Shown in pieces: positions 51,906 through 62,694 of a DNA stretch of 64,000 bases. Source of the stretch: Toxorhynchites rutilus septentrionalis (taxonomy: Eukaryota; Arthropoda; Insecta; Diptera; Culicidae). The notes below the pieces were generated by a model that saw nothing but the letters and a program-made list of their open reading frames with translations, searched no databases and was not told the DNA's origin. How positions within the stretch are numbered: position 1 is the stretch's first letter; each line of letters begins with the position of its first letter. The DNA lies in NCBI RefSeq assembly GCF_029784135.1, contig NC_073745.1:80911569-80975568 (forward strand). Direction: 5' to 3'. Made by a program: the position numbers and the translations under genes.

Positions 51906-54538
51906 GCATTATACTGTACATTGAAAACATAATTTTATCCGAGCTCTCACACATCTTTAGAAAAGCAAAAATTAAGTGTCTTTGAAGTAATTTAACATAG
52001 TGTATTTACCAATTTCTGAAAATAATAAAATGAGTATGTAAAGAATTTTTAATTGATGGAAATATGTCTGTTAGAAGTAAAAATGATAGACATAGATTAT
52101 TTTTACTGCATATACATATTTTTCAGGCGTAGAACAAATGTTTATTGCAATTTATAACAATTAAATTAAAAATGTTTGAGGGCCTGTCTACGAGATTTTG
52201 ATTTTGTGTTATTCTTTCTAGCCACTTGGTTCTTTCTACTCGTCCGTCCGTAGTATAAATTTACAGTTTTTTTTTTCTATTTTTACAAATTGACGCTTCG
52301 ATCTTAGTAAAAGATTTTTTTTGTTTGATTTGGTTTTGGTAAAACTATAATTACCTGATTTATAAAACCGCTTTGAAAACATGCCATTTTGTCTTTCTGG
52401 TGGTCTACAGATTTGGGCATTTACATTCAATCGAATAATTCCAACAAATCTTGTTTTTTATGATACAAATTTTGTTGCTTATATTGAGTGGATCTGCATC
52501 TTGCTTTTGTCGAAAATAGCTGTTCATCAACAATCATATAAAAAATGATACACATAGATTATTTTTACCGCATATACCCATTAGTGATTACGTTTTCCAC
52601 GCAAAGTATGACGCCAAATCCACGTTTGGTTCTATGAGTGACAGCTTGTCGATTGATAATTCCCGTCCTAGCATGTCCTCTCAGCTCAACGACCTGATAC
52701 TTTGATACACTTCATTTTTTGTCAATACCAGCTAAAATCCAGCAACGTTTATCTATCTATACCACCTAGAGAGGATAAATCATTTATGCTGCAAGAATTT
52801 GATAAATCACCTTTACAGACACCGAACTGAACTGAACGAAAATACTCTATTCATGAGCTGTCATTTATTCCAATATCTACAGCCTCACACTCCTCTGCCT
52901 CCGATGAGATTTATGACGAACAAAAAGGACTTTTTCACGACACTGTGGGTGAATTAAAGTGACTCTTATGTTGTTACAATCAGTTTGAAATTCGAACATG
53001 ATGTATGATATCTTAGATAGAGGTTCGATGCAAACAAATGAAGGCCCAAATAAATAACGAATCAGACGGTACCAATCTGACAGCCTCCGGAGAAGATGTC
53101 GCACAAATACTCATCACAATAATCCGCTGGGGTCATTTTACTTGTGCCGCGCGTGTACACGTGCGCCTATCATCATCATCTCAAAACCCAAGGATGTAAT
53201 ATTTCCGGACCGTGCGGAGAAAGGTACGGAATTATAAATAATGCGTGAAATGTACAGCTTTTACGGGATGTCTCCGCACAAAACAACCGTTCCCCAAACA
53301 AAAAAAGACATTCCCGAGAAATGTCAGTCACCGATGTTTTCTCAATAGTGAGAATCCCCTCAAATCTCGTGCCACCATAAGAGCTGCCCACTTTTTCTAG
53401 CCTTCTTCGGTCGTGAACGGAACGGAACGGAACGGAACCAAGAAAAGTGAAACCCTTGCGAGGAGGTTGAAGTCGATCTTTCCTTCTCTGACTGCCCTCG
53501 ATTTTAATTAAGCAGCTCTTCTCGGAAGTCCGGCAAATCGATGACAGCGAGGAACAGTTTACGATTCGGAATGATACAAAAATGTGTTGTGAATCCATGT
53601 CGAAGAAGAGTTTTGGATAATAGGCGGTATGAGTGGTGACAGAACTGTGGGACCCTTTTTGTCCTGCGGTCTGTCTCTGTGTGCCACACACACACATCAC
53701 TCGTTTATATTGGATATGAATCTATTCAAAACCACTGTCAGTCAAGTAAGGATTCCGAATGGGGCGATGGAAATGGATGGAATATATGTAATGGATGAGC
53801 AACTTTTTCGGCTGCAAAACCATGGCAGTTTATTTTTAGGCATCGATTTACGATTGACACAATGATGCTTCAAGAGATGAATCGTGAGTTCCCAATTGAA
53901 TGGTAACATTTAACAAAACACATTACAAGTTCATCCTTCAGAGACCAACTGTATAAATTCGACCGTAACAACCTGTTCCTCAAATTTATTCCAAACGTGA
54001 CCAGCATCTTCTGACCGCAAAAAATAGCTCTGAGTCTCGTCAAATCATGATTGGACCATTTCGCGTTTGACTTCTGATATACTTGCAATCGAGTCGTAAA
54101 ATCGTTGGAAGATTTCCATCGTACGAGCGGGCATGTTGTGCCAATAAATTTCCCAATTTATGGCGGGCGACCCGCTGCTCCATGTAACATTACAAAATGT
54201 CTGCGTGCTTCATCGAATGTTGTATATTTGTTTTTTTTTGTTCTTTTGCGTCTAAACATTGCAACATCATCATGGTGGGTGATCTAGCGGATGTGGAAAA
54301 TCATACAGTTTTCATCGTTCGTCAAAACAATGACGAGTAAAAAAGAATGTTTCGGTCAATGTCAGAGCCAGACATAATTTTATGCTTGTTTTCAATTCGC
54401 TTCGAAACTATAACTTTTAATAACTTGTGACAGTGTTTTTATATTACTAAACATCACATAACGATGCACATAAATCTCGATTCAGTTAAAATCTGTGCGT
54501 TAGTAAGCAGCTCTGTTTCGGAATAATTTAGATGGTAC
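51906..54538. other. Spacer without recognised genes
   Basis: Includes a (GGAAC)n microsatellite at 53415-53440. The 174-codon frame at 53176-53700 (minus) and its neighbours show no family signature and run through simple sequence, so I do not call them. Confidence 0.45.
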
Positions 54539-55064
54539 AATAGTTTTGAGGGTTGGGGGTCTTCGTAGCCACTTGGTTACGCGTTCGCTTACTAAGCGAT
54601 CGGTCGTGAGTTCAAACTCAGGGCCCTCAATTGACCATCTTTGTGTTGTTATAGAATAACTACATCCACGCAAACATCATCAGCGATGGAAATCGATCCA
54701 CGGTCGAAATAGGATCGATTCATCATACAACTGCTCTGCTCTGCAAGAAACATCGGGCTGCTTTTCTATAAATAACTCAACAATGATCAATATCAACTGT
54801 CTCCGCTGTCCGGTCTGCTGAACAATGGAAGAACAGAAAGAATACCCTTACGCCGAAATGGCTACTACTGGTTAATTTACCATAATGTAATGGAACAGAA
54901 AAACTTAACGCCTAAATGGCTACTACTAACTACTGTGTAATTTACTGTTTATAGAAACATAAACATATGTACATGTACACGATTAAAACCCGGCTCTGTT
55001 ACAGCTAAAATGCTAACGAGCCTAATAAATAAATAAATGGGATAAAAAAAAATAGTTTTGAGGG
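54539..55064 (+). mobile_element. tRNA-derived SINE (family D), copy 2
   Basis: The SINE proper is 54553-55050, flanked by AATAGTTTTGAGGG (54539-54552, 55051-55064). It has the same A box (TAGCCACTTGG) and B box (GAGTTCAAACTC) as 39813-40304, here on the plus strand. An internal block (GGCTACTACT...GTGTAATTTAC) is present twice. It ends GGGATAAAAAAAA. Confidence 0.93.
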
Positions 55065-55929
55065 GACAGAATAAAGTTTTTTTTATTGCACTTCTAGAAA
55101 AAAAATTTTAAAAAAAATTTCGATTTGATTTTAACGAAATTGTGAACATCTCAGCCAGATGGAATACGAATTTTTATCATTTTGTAAAGGACGACGATTA
55201 AAGAAGTTTGTATTTCACTTCAAAGTCAAAAAACACACAAAATTGTAAAAAAAAAACATGACGAGTATGACTTTTTACAAAGTATCTTCGTAACCAGTGT
55301 AGTATACATCTTCATCTGTTCTTTACGGGGTATTAAACTTTTTCATCTTTCTTTTTATTACAAAAATCTGTACCAATATCTGTACCGTCAAAAAAATCTT
55401 TGTCGCCTTAGAAAATCTATTTTAAAAGCCTGAAAAAATGTTTCTCAAACCTTACTTTATTCATTTGTTTGATAATGATCTTGCTAAGCACAGACTGTAT
55501 ACTACACAGTATTACGAAAATTCAACTTTTTATCTGAGCTGGGTTCTATCTATGATTTTTACGGGATTTGGCACAAAACTCAACGTCCTTGAGTGTGAAT
55601 GCTTTTCACCGTAATAGGAAAGATAAATGCTTGTTTGAATTTGTAAGGGGAATGAGAAATGCTTATTCGAATTTCCCAAACATCTGATTTTTTGAAGCTT
55701 TTGCGGGAGTTTTTGTTATCTATCACTATTTTTGGCGCATTTCTTGACCGATTTGGGACCTGTAGCAATGCACTGGTGAAACATGTGGCTACATGGTTCC
55801 TTTTTAGTTTTTTGACTATTTGCTTCTAGAAAACGTAGTGGTTGAAAAAGGTTGAAATTCAGATTTTTCTCAAATTCTAAATAGCGTATCTCTTCCGTTT
55901 ACACTAAACCTACCAACATTTCATATATA
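55065..55929. other. AT-rich spacer
   Basis: Nothing recognised. Confidence 0.4.
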
Positions 55930-56142
55930 CAGGTCGGACTCGATTATATATAATCGCAATTTCACTTTCAACGTTAATTTTCGAATCCAATACATAATCG
56001 AATCACAAAAAAGCTATTTTTCTATTAATGTTTGACATTCATACATTAATGAAAAAATGTTATCTCGAGATTCGATTATGTATAGGATTTGAAAATAATT
56101 GTTGAAAAAAATGGTCAACTATATATAATCGAGTCCGACCCG
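55930..56142. mobile_element. 213 bp TA-flanked MITE
   Basis: The inverted ends are CAGGTCGGACTCGATTATATA and CGGGTCGGACTCGATTATATA, flanked by TA on both sides. There are inner inverted blocks (ATTAATGTTTGACATTCATACATTAAT). The termini resemble pogo/Tigger-type MITEs of the Tc1-mariner superfamily (inference). Confidence 0.85.
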
Positions 56143-57437
56143 TACCTATTTTTACCGATGTCGGTCAAATGACAAATTAACGTTCTTTTTTCTTCAAATT
56201 GAACATGAATAATACTGAAATTGACATAGATAATACTACCCAAAGTAATTATCGGGTAATATTTTCAAAATGTTCATTTTTTCAGTCTGTAGAAAATTTT
56301 TTCGTTGTCACACTTGAGTAATTCCAAATGAAATCGTCCTAAAGATGCAGATTTCAAAATAATGTATTTTTGATTGGAATGAAATGAGTGTATTAGCCCT
56401 GCTGAAAGCTTGACATGAAATTCTTGTACTTGAATCGATTCATTTATTATGGATCTACAAAAAATACATGCTGGGACAATTATGCCTAGAATAACAACAT
56501 GGGACAATTGAGCTTGATGTTGTTTTTTTAAACGCTGGGAACAAAAAATATGGTTCTTTTTTCTGTTTTTCTGGAAGATTATGCATAAAGACATCGTCAC
56601 AACTATGCGTAGAACGGCATTACTGGGGTGTAAGTTTAAAATTTCTAAAACGAGAACGTTACGTTTGGGGTGCAAAGTTTCGAGCGTTAATAACTCTATG
56701 TCAGTTAAACAAAGTGGTTACTTTTTGACCCAAAAACTTGTTTCAATAGCTCAAAACTGCTTCGAAAGTAAACTATTGAAATCAGAAAAATCTATAAATA
56801 TGAGTACATGCTTGAAAGACCATCTTATAATGACTTATTTGTATTTGTTTTCAATCGATCACTAATTTTTCGAGATTTCAATTAATATTTCCGGGCGGAA
56901 AGTGACGTAACGTATTTTTCAGCGCTGAGTTCTTTGAAGGAAAACTGAAGGTGAAAATTTGTTTCGATGCTATTGCTTTTGCCTCCACCGCCGCCACGAA
57001 ATAAATTCGGTTCGGATTATTTACATCGAAGAGTTTTATCATTATATTTCTTTAAAGTTTGTTCTCGCCTTCACTAATTTCGTAGTTCTGTGTTAACAAT
57101 GCGGCCGTGTCTCGGACATCACCCTTAATTTTTTTCGGCCCGCGAAACCATTACTATGAGAGAAAAAAAGGTTAAGCACCGCTGATATAGAGTTCACTAA
57201 AAAAACAGTTTGATAGTACTTTTGCTGTGTAAAATTAAAATGTGTAGTAATCTTAGACTTACAACGCAAATACCTTTTAATACTGATACATTATCCAACG
57301 GTCAAAAGCCCACTCATGGTAGACAACGCTAGTGCACATGTAATTCTGAGGAAAAACAAAGAATGAAGAACGATTGAGATTGAAAAAATAAGTAGCCTTA
57401 TGATGTGGAAAAAGTCGTGCAGTAAATGAAAAAACAG
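56143..57437. other. AT-rich spacer
   Basis: No gene recognised. Short frames at 56274-56865 overlap on both strands and lack any signature. Confidence 0.4.
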
Positions 57438-58047
57438 GGAGTGGGTTATATCTATGGTATAACCGCAATGGTGACGTAGGACTATCGTTGATTTAGTGTT
57501 GTTGAATCTGAATCCATTCTGAATGAATGAATAAATGAATATTTGGGGGACTTCGAAAACGAGAGCGTTACGTTGGAGGTAGAAGGTTTTATGCATCTAA
57601 TATTGGATACGAAAATATCCTACTGATGGGGAAGAATAATCTTCAGAAGCTTCCCTGCTAACTACACTTGATTGAAAAATCACAGAACCAAATGTATTTG
57701 GTCGCTGTGTTATATGGTTAGAAAACATTAAAATAAACTCTTTCGCTTGCATGTTATTTTCAATGCCAAGGGAAACTGGCAAATTATTTTGCAGCAGCGT
57801 TATCTTACCGGATTCTTCCCGAAGTCCATCACCAGTGGGTAATGCTAACTCGATAACCACCTGTTAATTGCACTCGATTGAAAAATCACAAAACCAAATG
57901 TATTTGGTCGCAGTATTATATAGACAGAAAACGTTAAAATAAACTCTTTCGCTTGAATGTAATTTTCAATTCCAAGGGGAACTGGCAGATTATTTTGCAG
58001 CAACGATCACTTCTTTCCGGATTCTTCTCGATAATCAGCAAACGTAA

Positions 58048-58057
58048 AGAGTTGCGC

Positions 58058-58093
<36 letters not shown>
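58048..58093 (+). repeat. GT microsatellite
   Basis: GCGCGCGTGTGTGTGTGT... within E6. A shorter version is at about 59288-59300. Confidence 0.9.
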
Positions 58094-58095
<2 letters not shown>

Positions 58096-58344
58096 CGGTT
58101 GCTCCGATGTCTCAAGCGGAACCAATTTTCGATGCTGGTATTCTCTCGGTCGTCTTCTCTTTTTCTGATGGATCGGCTTTTCTGCGCTCCGTCACAGTCC
58201 CAAACAAACTGAATGCGTTTCAGGTTAGGTCAGGCCAGGTAATGAATCCCTTGATCCCTCAACATCCAGCTCGTCCAGCTCGTCCAGCTCGTTCAACTTA
58301 TTCAGTAACGATGTTGTCTTGTCGATGTCCTCACGAAAAATGAA

Positions 58345-58560
58345 TGCGTTTCATGGATAGAATGGTTTTGTATTATAGAGACTTTAAACTTTCCAGTTCA
58401 TTCGTCTCTAGCCTTGAGAAAGGCCCTTGGAACTCTACTCTAACTCCTGCATTACACCTCCACCCTCATTGCCTTGAGAAAGGCACTCGATCCCTCGCCG
58501 TCCACAGCTCGTCCAGCAACGATGTTGTCCAGTCGGTGTCCACACAAAGAATGGTGCGTT
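58345..58560 (+). repeat. E6 copy of the 216 bp unit
   Basis: Shares TATTATAGAGACTTTAAAC, TCTCTAGCCTTGAGAAAGGCC, GCACTCGATCCCTCGCCG and GTGTCCACACAAAGAATG with 50944-51373. Confidence 0.8.
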
Positions 58561-59479
58561 TCACCACCAGAATATCGCTTAACTATGCTTTTTGTCCGTG
58601 ACTGAATCGAAAGAAGGTGTGGTTTACGATGGCAATTTGGAAGGCAAACTAGAGGCGAATGAACTCTCTGAGTTTGAAACTTTCGGCGACTGAGCAATAA
58701 TCGATTGAGAATTATGTTTTTCGCGATGTGAAACATTTTCCGTTGCGCGCGCATCCAATATTGGAAACGAACATATCCTACTGATGGGGAAGAATAATGT
58801 TCAGATTTGGTCGCTGCGTTATATGTTAGAAAACATTAAAAAAAACTCTCTCGCATGAATGTATTTTTCAATTCCCAGGGGAACTGGCAATTAATTTTCA
58901 GCAACGATAATATCTTTGCTGATACTCTCTTGGTCACCTTCTCTTCTCTTTCTGATGGCTCGGCTTTTCTGCCCTCCCTCACAGTTCCAAACAAACTGCT
59001 TGTCTTTCAGGTCAGATCAGGCTAGGTAACGAATCCCTCGATCTCTCGCCGTCCAGCTCGTCCAGCACGTTCACCTCGTTCAATTACGATGTTGTCTTGT
59101 CGATATCTTCACCAAAAATGAATGCGTTTCACCACCAGAATATCGCTTAAGTATGCAAGTAAAATAAACTCTTTCGCATGAATGTATTTTTCAGTTCCCA
59201 GGGGAACTGGCAGATTATTTTTCAGCAACGAATCTTTCCGGAATTTTCTCGATGCTGAATGGCACCCAAACGAAGAGTTCCGCGCGTGTATGTGTGTGTG
59301 TGGCGGCTGCTCCGATCTCTTCCCGGGGAACCGTTTGTGGTATCACTCTCCTCCTGATGGATTCTCTTCTGGCCTAAGGTGCACAAACAGGCTCTTGGTG
59401 ACACCGTTCATCCGCGCTTTCATGATAAACGAAGAGCTTCACCACAACAGCGATAACATGCTCCAATCGCTGTTCAATT

Positions 59480-59520
59480 ATAACTGAGTGGGTTTACGAG
59501 CGGCGCTCGCTTATATACCG
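59480..59520 (-). promoter_or_regulatory. TATA/Inr-like core promoter in E6
   Basis: On the minus strand TATATAAG (59517-59510) is followed by an insect initiator-like TCAGTT (59487-59482), placing TATA about 32 nt before the start, the canonical distance. The region downstream is E6 cargo without a recognised protein. It may be a captured promoter. Confidence 0.4.
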
Positions 59521-59528
59521 ATTGGTGA

Positions 59529-59570
59529 TTTCAATAGCCTGTTTTGAAAGCAATTTTAAGGCTATTGAAA
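59529..59570. repeat. Hairpin, 12 bp stem
   Basis: TTTCAATAGCCT and AAGGCTATTGAAA separated by 17 nt, just upstream of the TATA-like box. Confidence 0.7.
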
Positions 59571-59976
59571 CAAGTTTTTGGATGAAAAAGTAACAAGTAT
59601 ATAACGCGTAGACATTTTATCTTTCGAATGAAGTGTGTATCATACCATTTCGTTCAGTTGTTTAAGAGCTATTAACGCCCAAAATCTCGGTGTCCGGCGT
59701 AACGCTTTCGTTTTCGAAACTTTGATTTTACACCCCGGTATAGAAATGAAAGACGTAGTCCTACGTCAACAATATACAAAATGGAAGTTATTAATTTTGA
59801 TTGGTAGGTTTAGTGTTAATGAAACATCGAACATCTGAATCTGATGGAATACGAATTTTAGGAGCCATTTCATTTATTTCGTGAAGGGTGATGAATAATT
59901 ATGATCAATAAGTTAATAAACTGCCATGATCAGATGTCACTCTGAATCATTAATAAAACACCAACAGCCAGATTTG

Positions 59977-61665
59977 TATGAACACCATTTTTTTTTTTTT
60001 TTTTTTTATTTAAATCGTTTATTTTTACAGGCTCAGTTACATAGGTTTAAAGGAGCCGAACTCCTTACTGTATTGTTACTAGTATATAAACATTTTTCCG
60101 ATCAGCTGCACCCTTCTAAACTCGAGTTTAGAAGGGTGACATATTTTCTTCAGGAAAAGGAGGGGATATGAGGATATATTGACAATGATCACACTCACAC
60201 TCTCAATCACACTCTCAATCACACTCATCACACTCAATTCTTAAACCTATCTTATATCTAATATGTATTTACATTTCATCTTATTCTTAAGAAGGGATCC
60301 GATCTCTCAAAAAGGAAAAGGAAAAGGAAAAACTAAGGGTGTAAGGACAATCACACACGAAGATCGATAGCTTTAAGGAATACATATATTTGGGACATGT
60401 AATCAAGGTCCCGAGCCAACACGTCTCTCACCGGCATCATGGGCTGCCTTCCTCGGGCCCGAAGGGTGACTACTAAATTCGATCTGGCGACAAGATACAG
60501 CTCGCACGACCAAACAACGTGCTCGATGTCGTGGTAACCTTGGCCACAAACACAACGATTGTTGTCGGCAAGATTAATACGAAAGAGTAGCGCATCTAAC
60601 GAACAGTAATTGGACATGAGTCGGGAGAAGGTGCGAATAAAGTCCCGACTCAAGTCCAAACTTTTGAACCATGGTTTGAGGCTAACCTTAGGGATAATCG
60701 AGTGGAGCCACCGGCCCAATTCATCTTCGTTCCATTTGCGTTGCCAGTTAACTATGGTATTTTTGCGGACTAAAGAATAAAATTCATTGAAGGTGATTTG
60801 ACGCTGATAAATATCGCCTTCAATTGCACCTACCTTTGCTAATGAGTCAGCCCTCTCATTACGGAATTGAGCAATGTGAAGGGACCCAGACAAAGGTAAT
60901 GACATAACAGCGTCTGGATAAAGCACTCAAAATTTCTCGTATTCTCTCAAGGAAGTACGGCGAGTGCTTTTCCGACCTCACTGAACGGATAGCTTCGACA
61001 GAGCTAAGACTATCCGTTACAATGTAATAATGTTCAACAGGTCGTGAGGCGACGCTGTCCAGCGCCCAGTGTATCGCTGCCAATTCAGCAATATACACTG
61101 AGCAAGGATTCTGAAGACTGTGTGAGGTGCTAAAAAATTCGTTGAACACTCCAAATCCTGTGGACTCATACATAGAGGACCCATCAGTAAAGTACATATT
61201 ATCACAATTGATATCCCCATACTTTGCATCGAAGATCGTTGGAACGATCCTCGATCGAAGATAGTCTGATGTTCCATGGATATCCTGCTTTATGAACAGA
61301 TCAAAATGCACAGAGGAATTGATGTAGTCAGGAAAACAAACACGGTTGGGAATATACGAAGAAGGATTAACCTGCATGGAGACGAATTCATGATATGAGC
61401 TCATGAATCCAGAATGAAAATTTAGCTCGATCAGCTGCACAAAATTTCCGATCACCAATGGGTTCATAACCTTACACCGGATGAGGAACCGAAGAGATAA
61501 TAAATTGAAGCGATCTTTTAGTGGGAGTACGCCTGCCAAAACCTCGAGACTCATGGTATGCGTTGAGGGCATACATCCCAACGCGATACGGAGACAAAGA
61601 TACTGAATTCGCTCGAGTTTAATGAGGTGTGTTTTGGCAGCTGATTGAAAACTATGAACACCATT
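59977..61665 (-). mobile_element. 5'-truncated RNase H-bearing LINE (copy 2)
   Basis: The element proper is 59990-61652, flanked by the 13 bp duplication TATGAACACCATT (59977-59989 and 61653-61665). It has a long A-tail (T-run 59990-60007 on plus) and is the same family as 5165-6833, in opposite orientation. It is truncated slightly further into ORF2 than copy 1. The 3' UTR includes CACACTCACACTCTCAATC simple sequence (60190-60235) absent from copy 1. Confidence 0.93.
60351..61640 (-). pseudogene. LINE ORF2 remnant of copy 2
   Basis: Minus-strand frame from about 61640 through RNase H (TDGSS, AELAAIHWAL, TDSLSSVEAI). At about 60873 a 2-base deletion in AATTCCGGGTAATGAG shifts the frame within SHCSIPGNERADS. 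The frame then resumes (60926-60351) with NERADSLAKVGAIE, the segment that copy 1 has lost (LGRWLHSI), and the CVCGQGYHDIEHVVWSC zinc motif (about 60510-60560). Unlike copy 1 it has no nonsense mutations, so copies 1 and 2 decayed independently. Confidence 0.9.
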
Positions 61666-62694
61666 GAATTAGATGAGAAGCTCGAAAGTTTATATGAAAA
61701 CATACAAAAAAAGAAGAAAAATGAGATCAACAAATTCTATTGTTGGGATAAATGCTTACACTTTGCATGAAGCTGAAATAAGCAAAGCATTTATATGCGA
61801 AGCGGTACTCCCCTGCAATTTTCAAAACACTCATCCTACGAATTTCATCGCTCCTTGGTGCTGATGCCAAATTAGGATTGGCGAATATTACGCCCAACTC
61901 GACACACATATCGTTCCATATTGCGACATAAGCAATACTACATTCTGCGCGTTCAGAGAAAAATTCCCAACATCCACCGCTAATGGAGAAGCCTTTCGAA
62001 CCGACACAAAACACATGCCGCAGCAGCTGCTGTGCTCATAAAACAGGCAAAATTAATTGATTCATTACTTAAGCAATTAGGCTTGTGCCATAACTCGGGC
62101 TTGTCTCGGGGAAAATCTTTCCAGTAGTCTTGCGTGTCGCAATCCGTCAACCGCGTGCACGCATCCCTTCCGCATTGTTGTTTCACTTTCACTTTTCAGC
62201 GAGTGAAAAGCCACAATCAACCCACGCGGCGGAGCATATGGTGGCGCTTGGGGGCGAAGGATAAAAATATGTTGCCACCAAAGTTGCTTAGCAAGGCTTC
62301 CGAGAGGGGGCGCCAGTGTTGATGGCTTTGGGTCGACTGACATTTGTGCGAAAGCGGGAGGGTGCTGGGAGAGAGAGAGAGAGAGAGAGAGCCAGACGGC
62401 GGCGCCATCGACGCGTGAGAATTGTTAATAAGATTAGCGGTGGAAATGGATACAATTTAGCTTCGTAGCTGTGTGGCGAAGCTCATGGGACGAAAAATGA
62501 TACGATTCGAATTAATTTGCATTCGCCATGGTAACGCATACCGCCGCCGGGAAGTGCTGTGGGTTTTTGGTGCGGTGTTGAAAAGAGAAAATTGTACCAA
62601 TCGGAAAGACTGAACTGATGTAATTTAAGCGCGTTATTGGTTTTTATCATAAATCTTGAGAGAAAAGAGGGATGGAATAAGGCAGTGGGCAAAC
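61666..62694. other. Spacer
   Basis: No gene recognised. Contains a (GA)n microsatellite at 62371-62391. The overlapping frames at 61727-62408 lack any signature. Confidence 0.4.

Larger units (their letters stand above)
57438..59767 (+). mobile_element. Hairpin-ended element E6, mosaic cargo
   Basis: The left end is GGGAGTGGGTTATATCTATGGTATAACCGC (hairpin GGTTATA/TATAACC), then GTGACGTAGGACTATCG. The right end is ATGAAAGACGTAGTCCTACGTC followed by AAC. The interior consists of rearranged repeats: segments at about 57600-57860, 57862-58080, 58780-58920 and 59160-59260 share TAAACTCTTTCGCWTGAATG and GGGGAACTGGCAGATTATTTT. A 216 bp unit shared with E5 lies at 58345-58560. No histone coding remnant was recognised here and there is no transposase frame. 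Confidence 0.68.

Noticed and set aside
53176..53700. 174-codon minus-strand frame
   Set aside because: Contains the (GGAAC)n simple repeat, overlaps other open frames and shows no recognisable domain.
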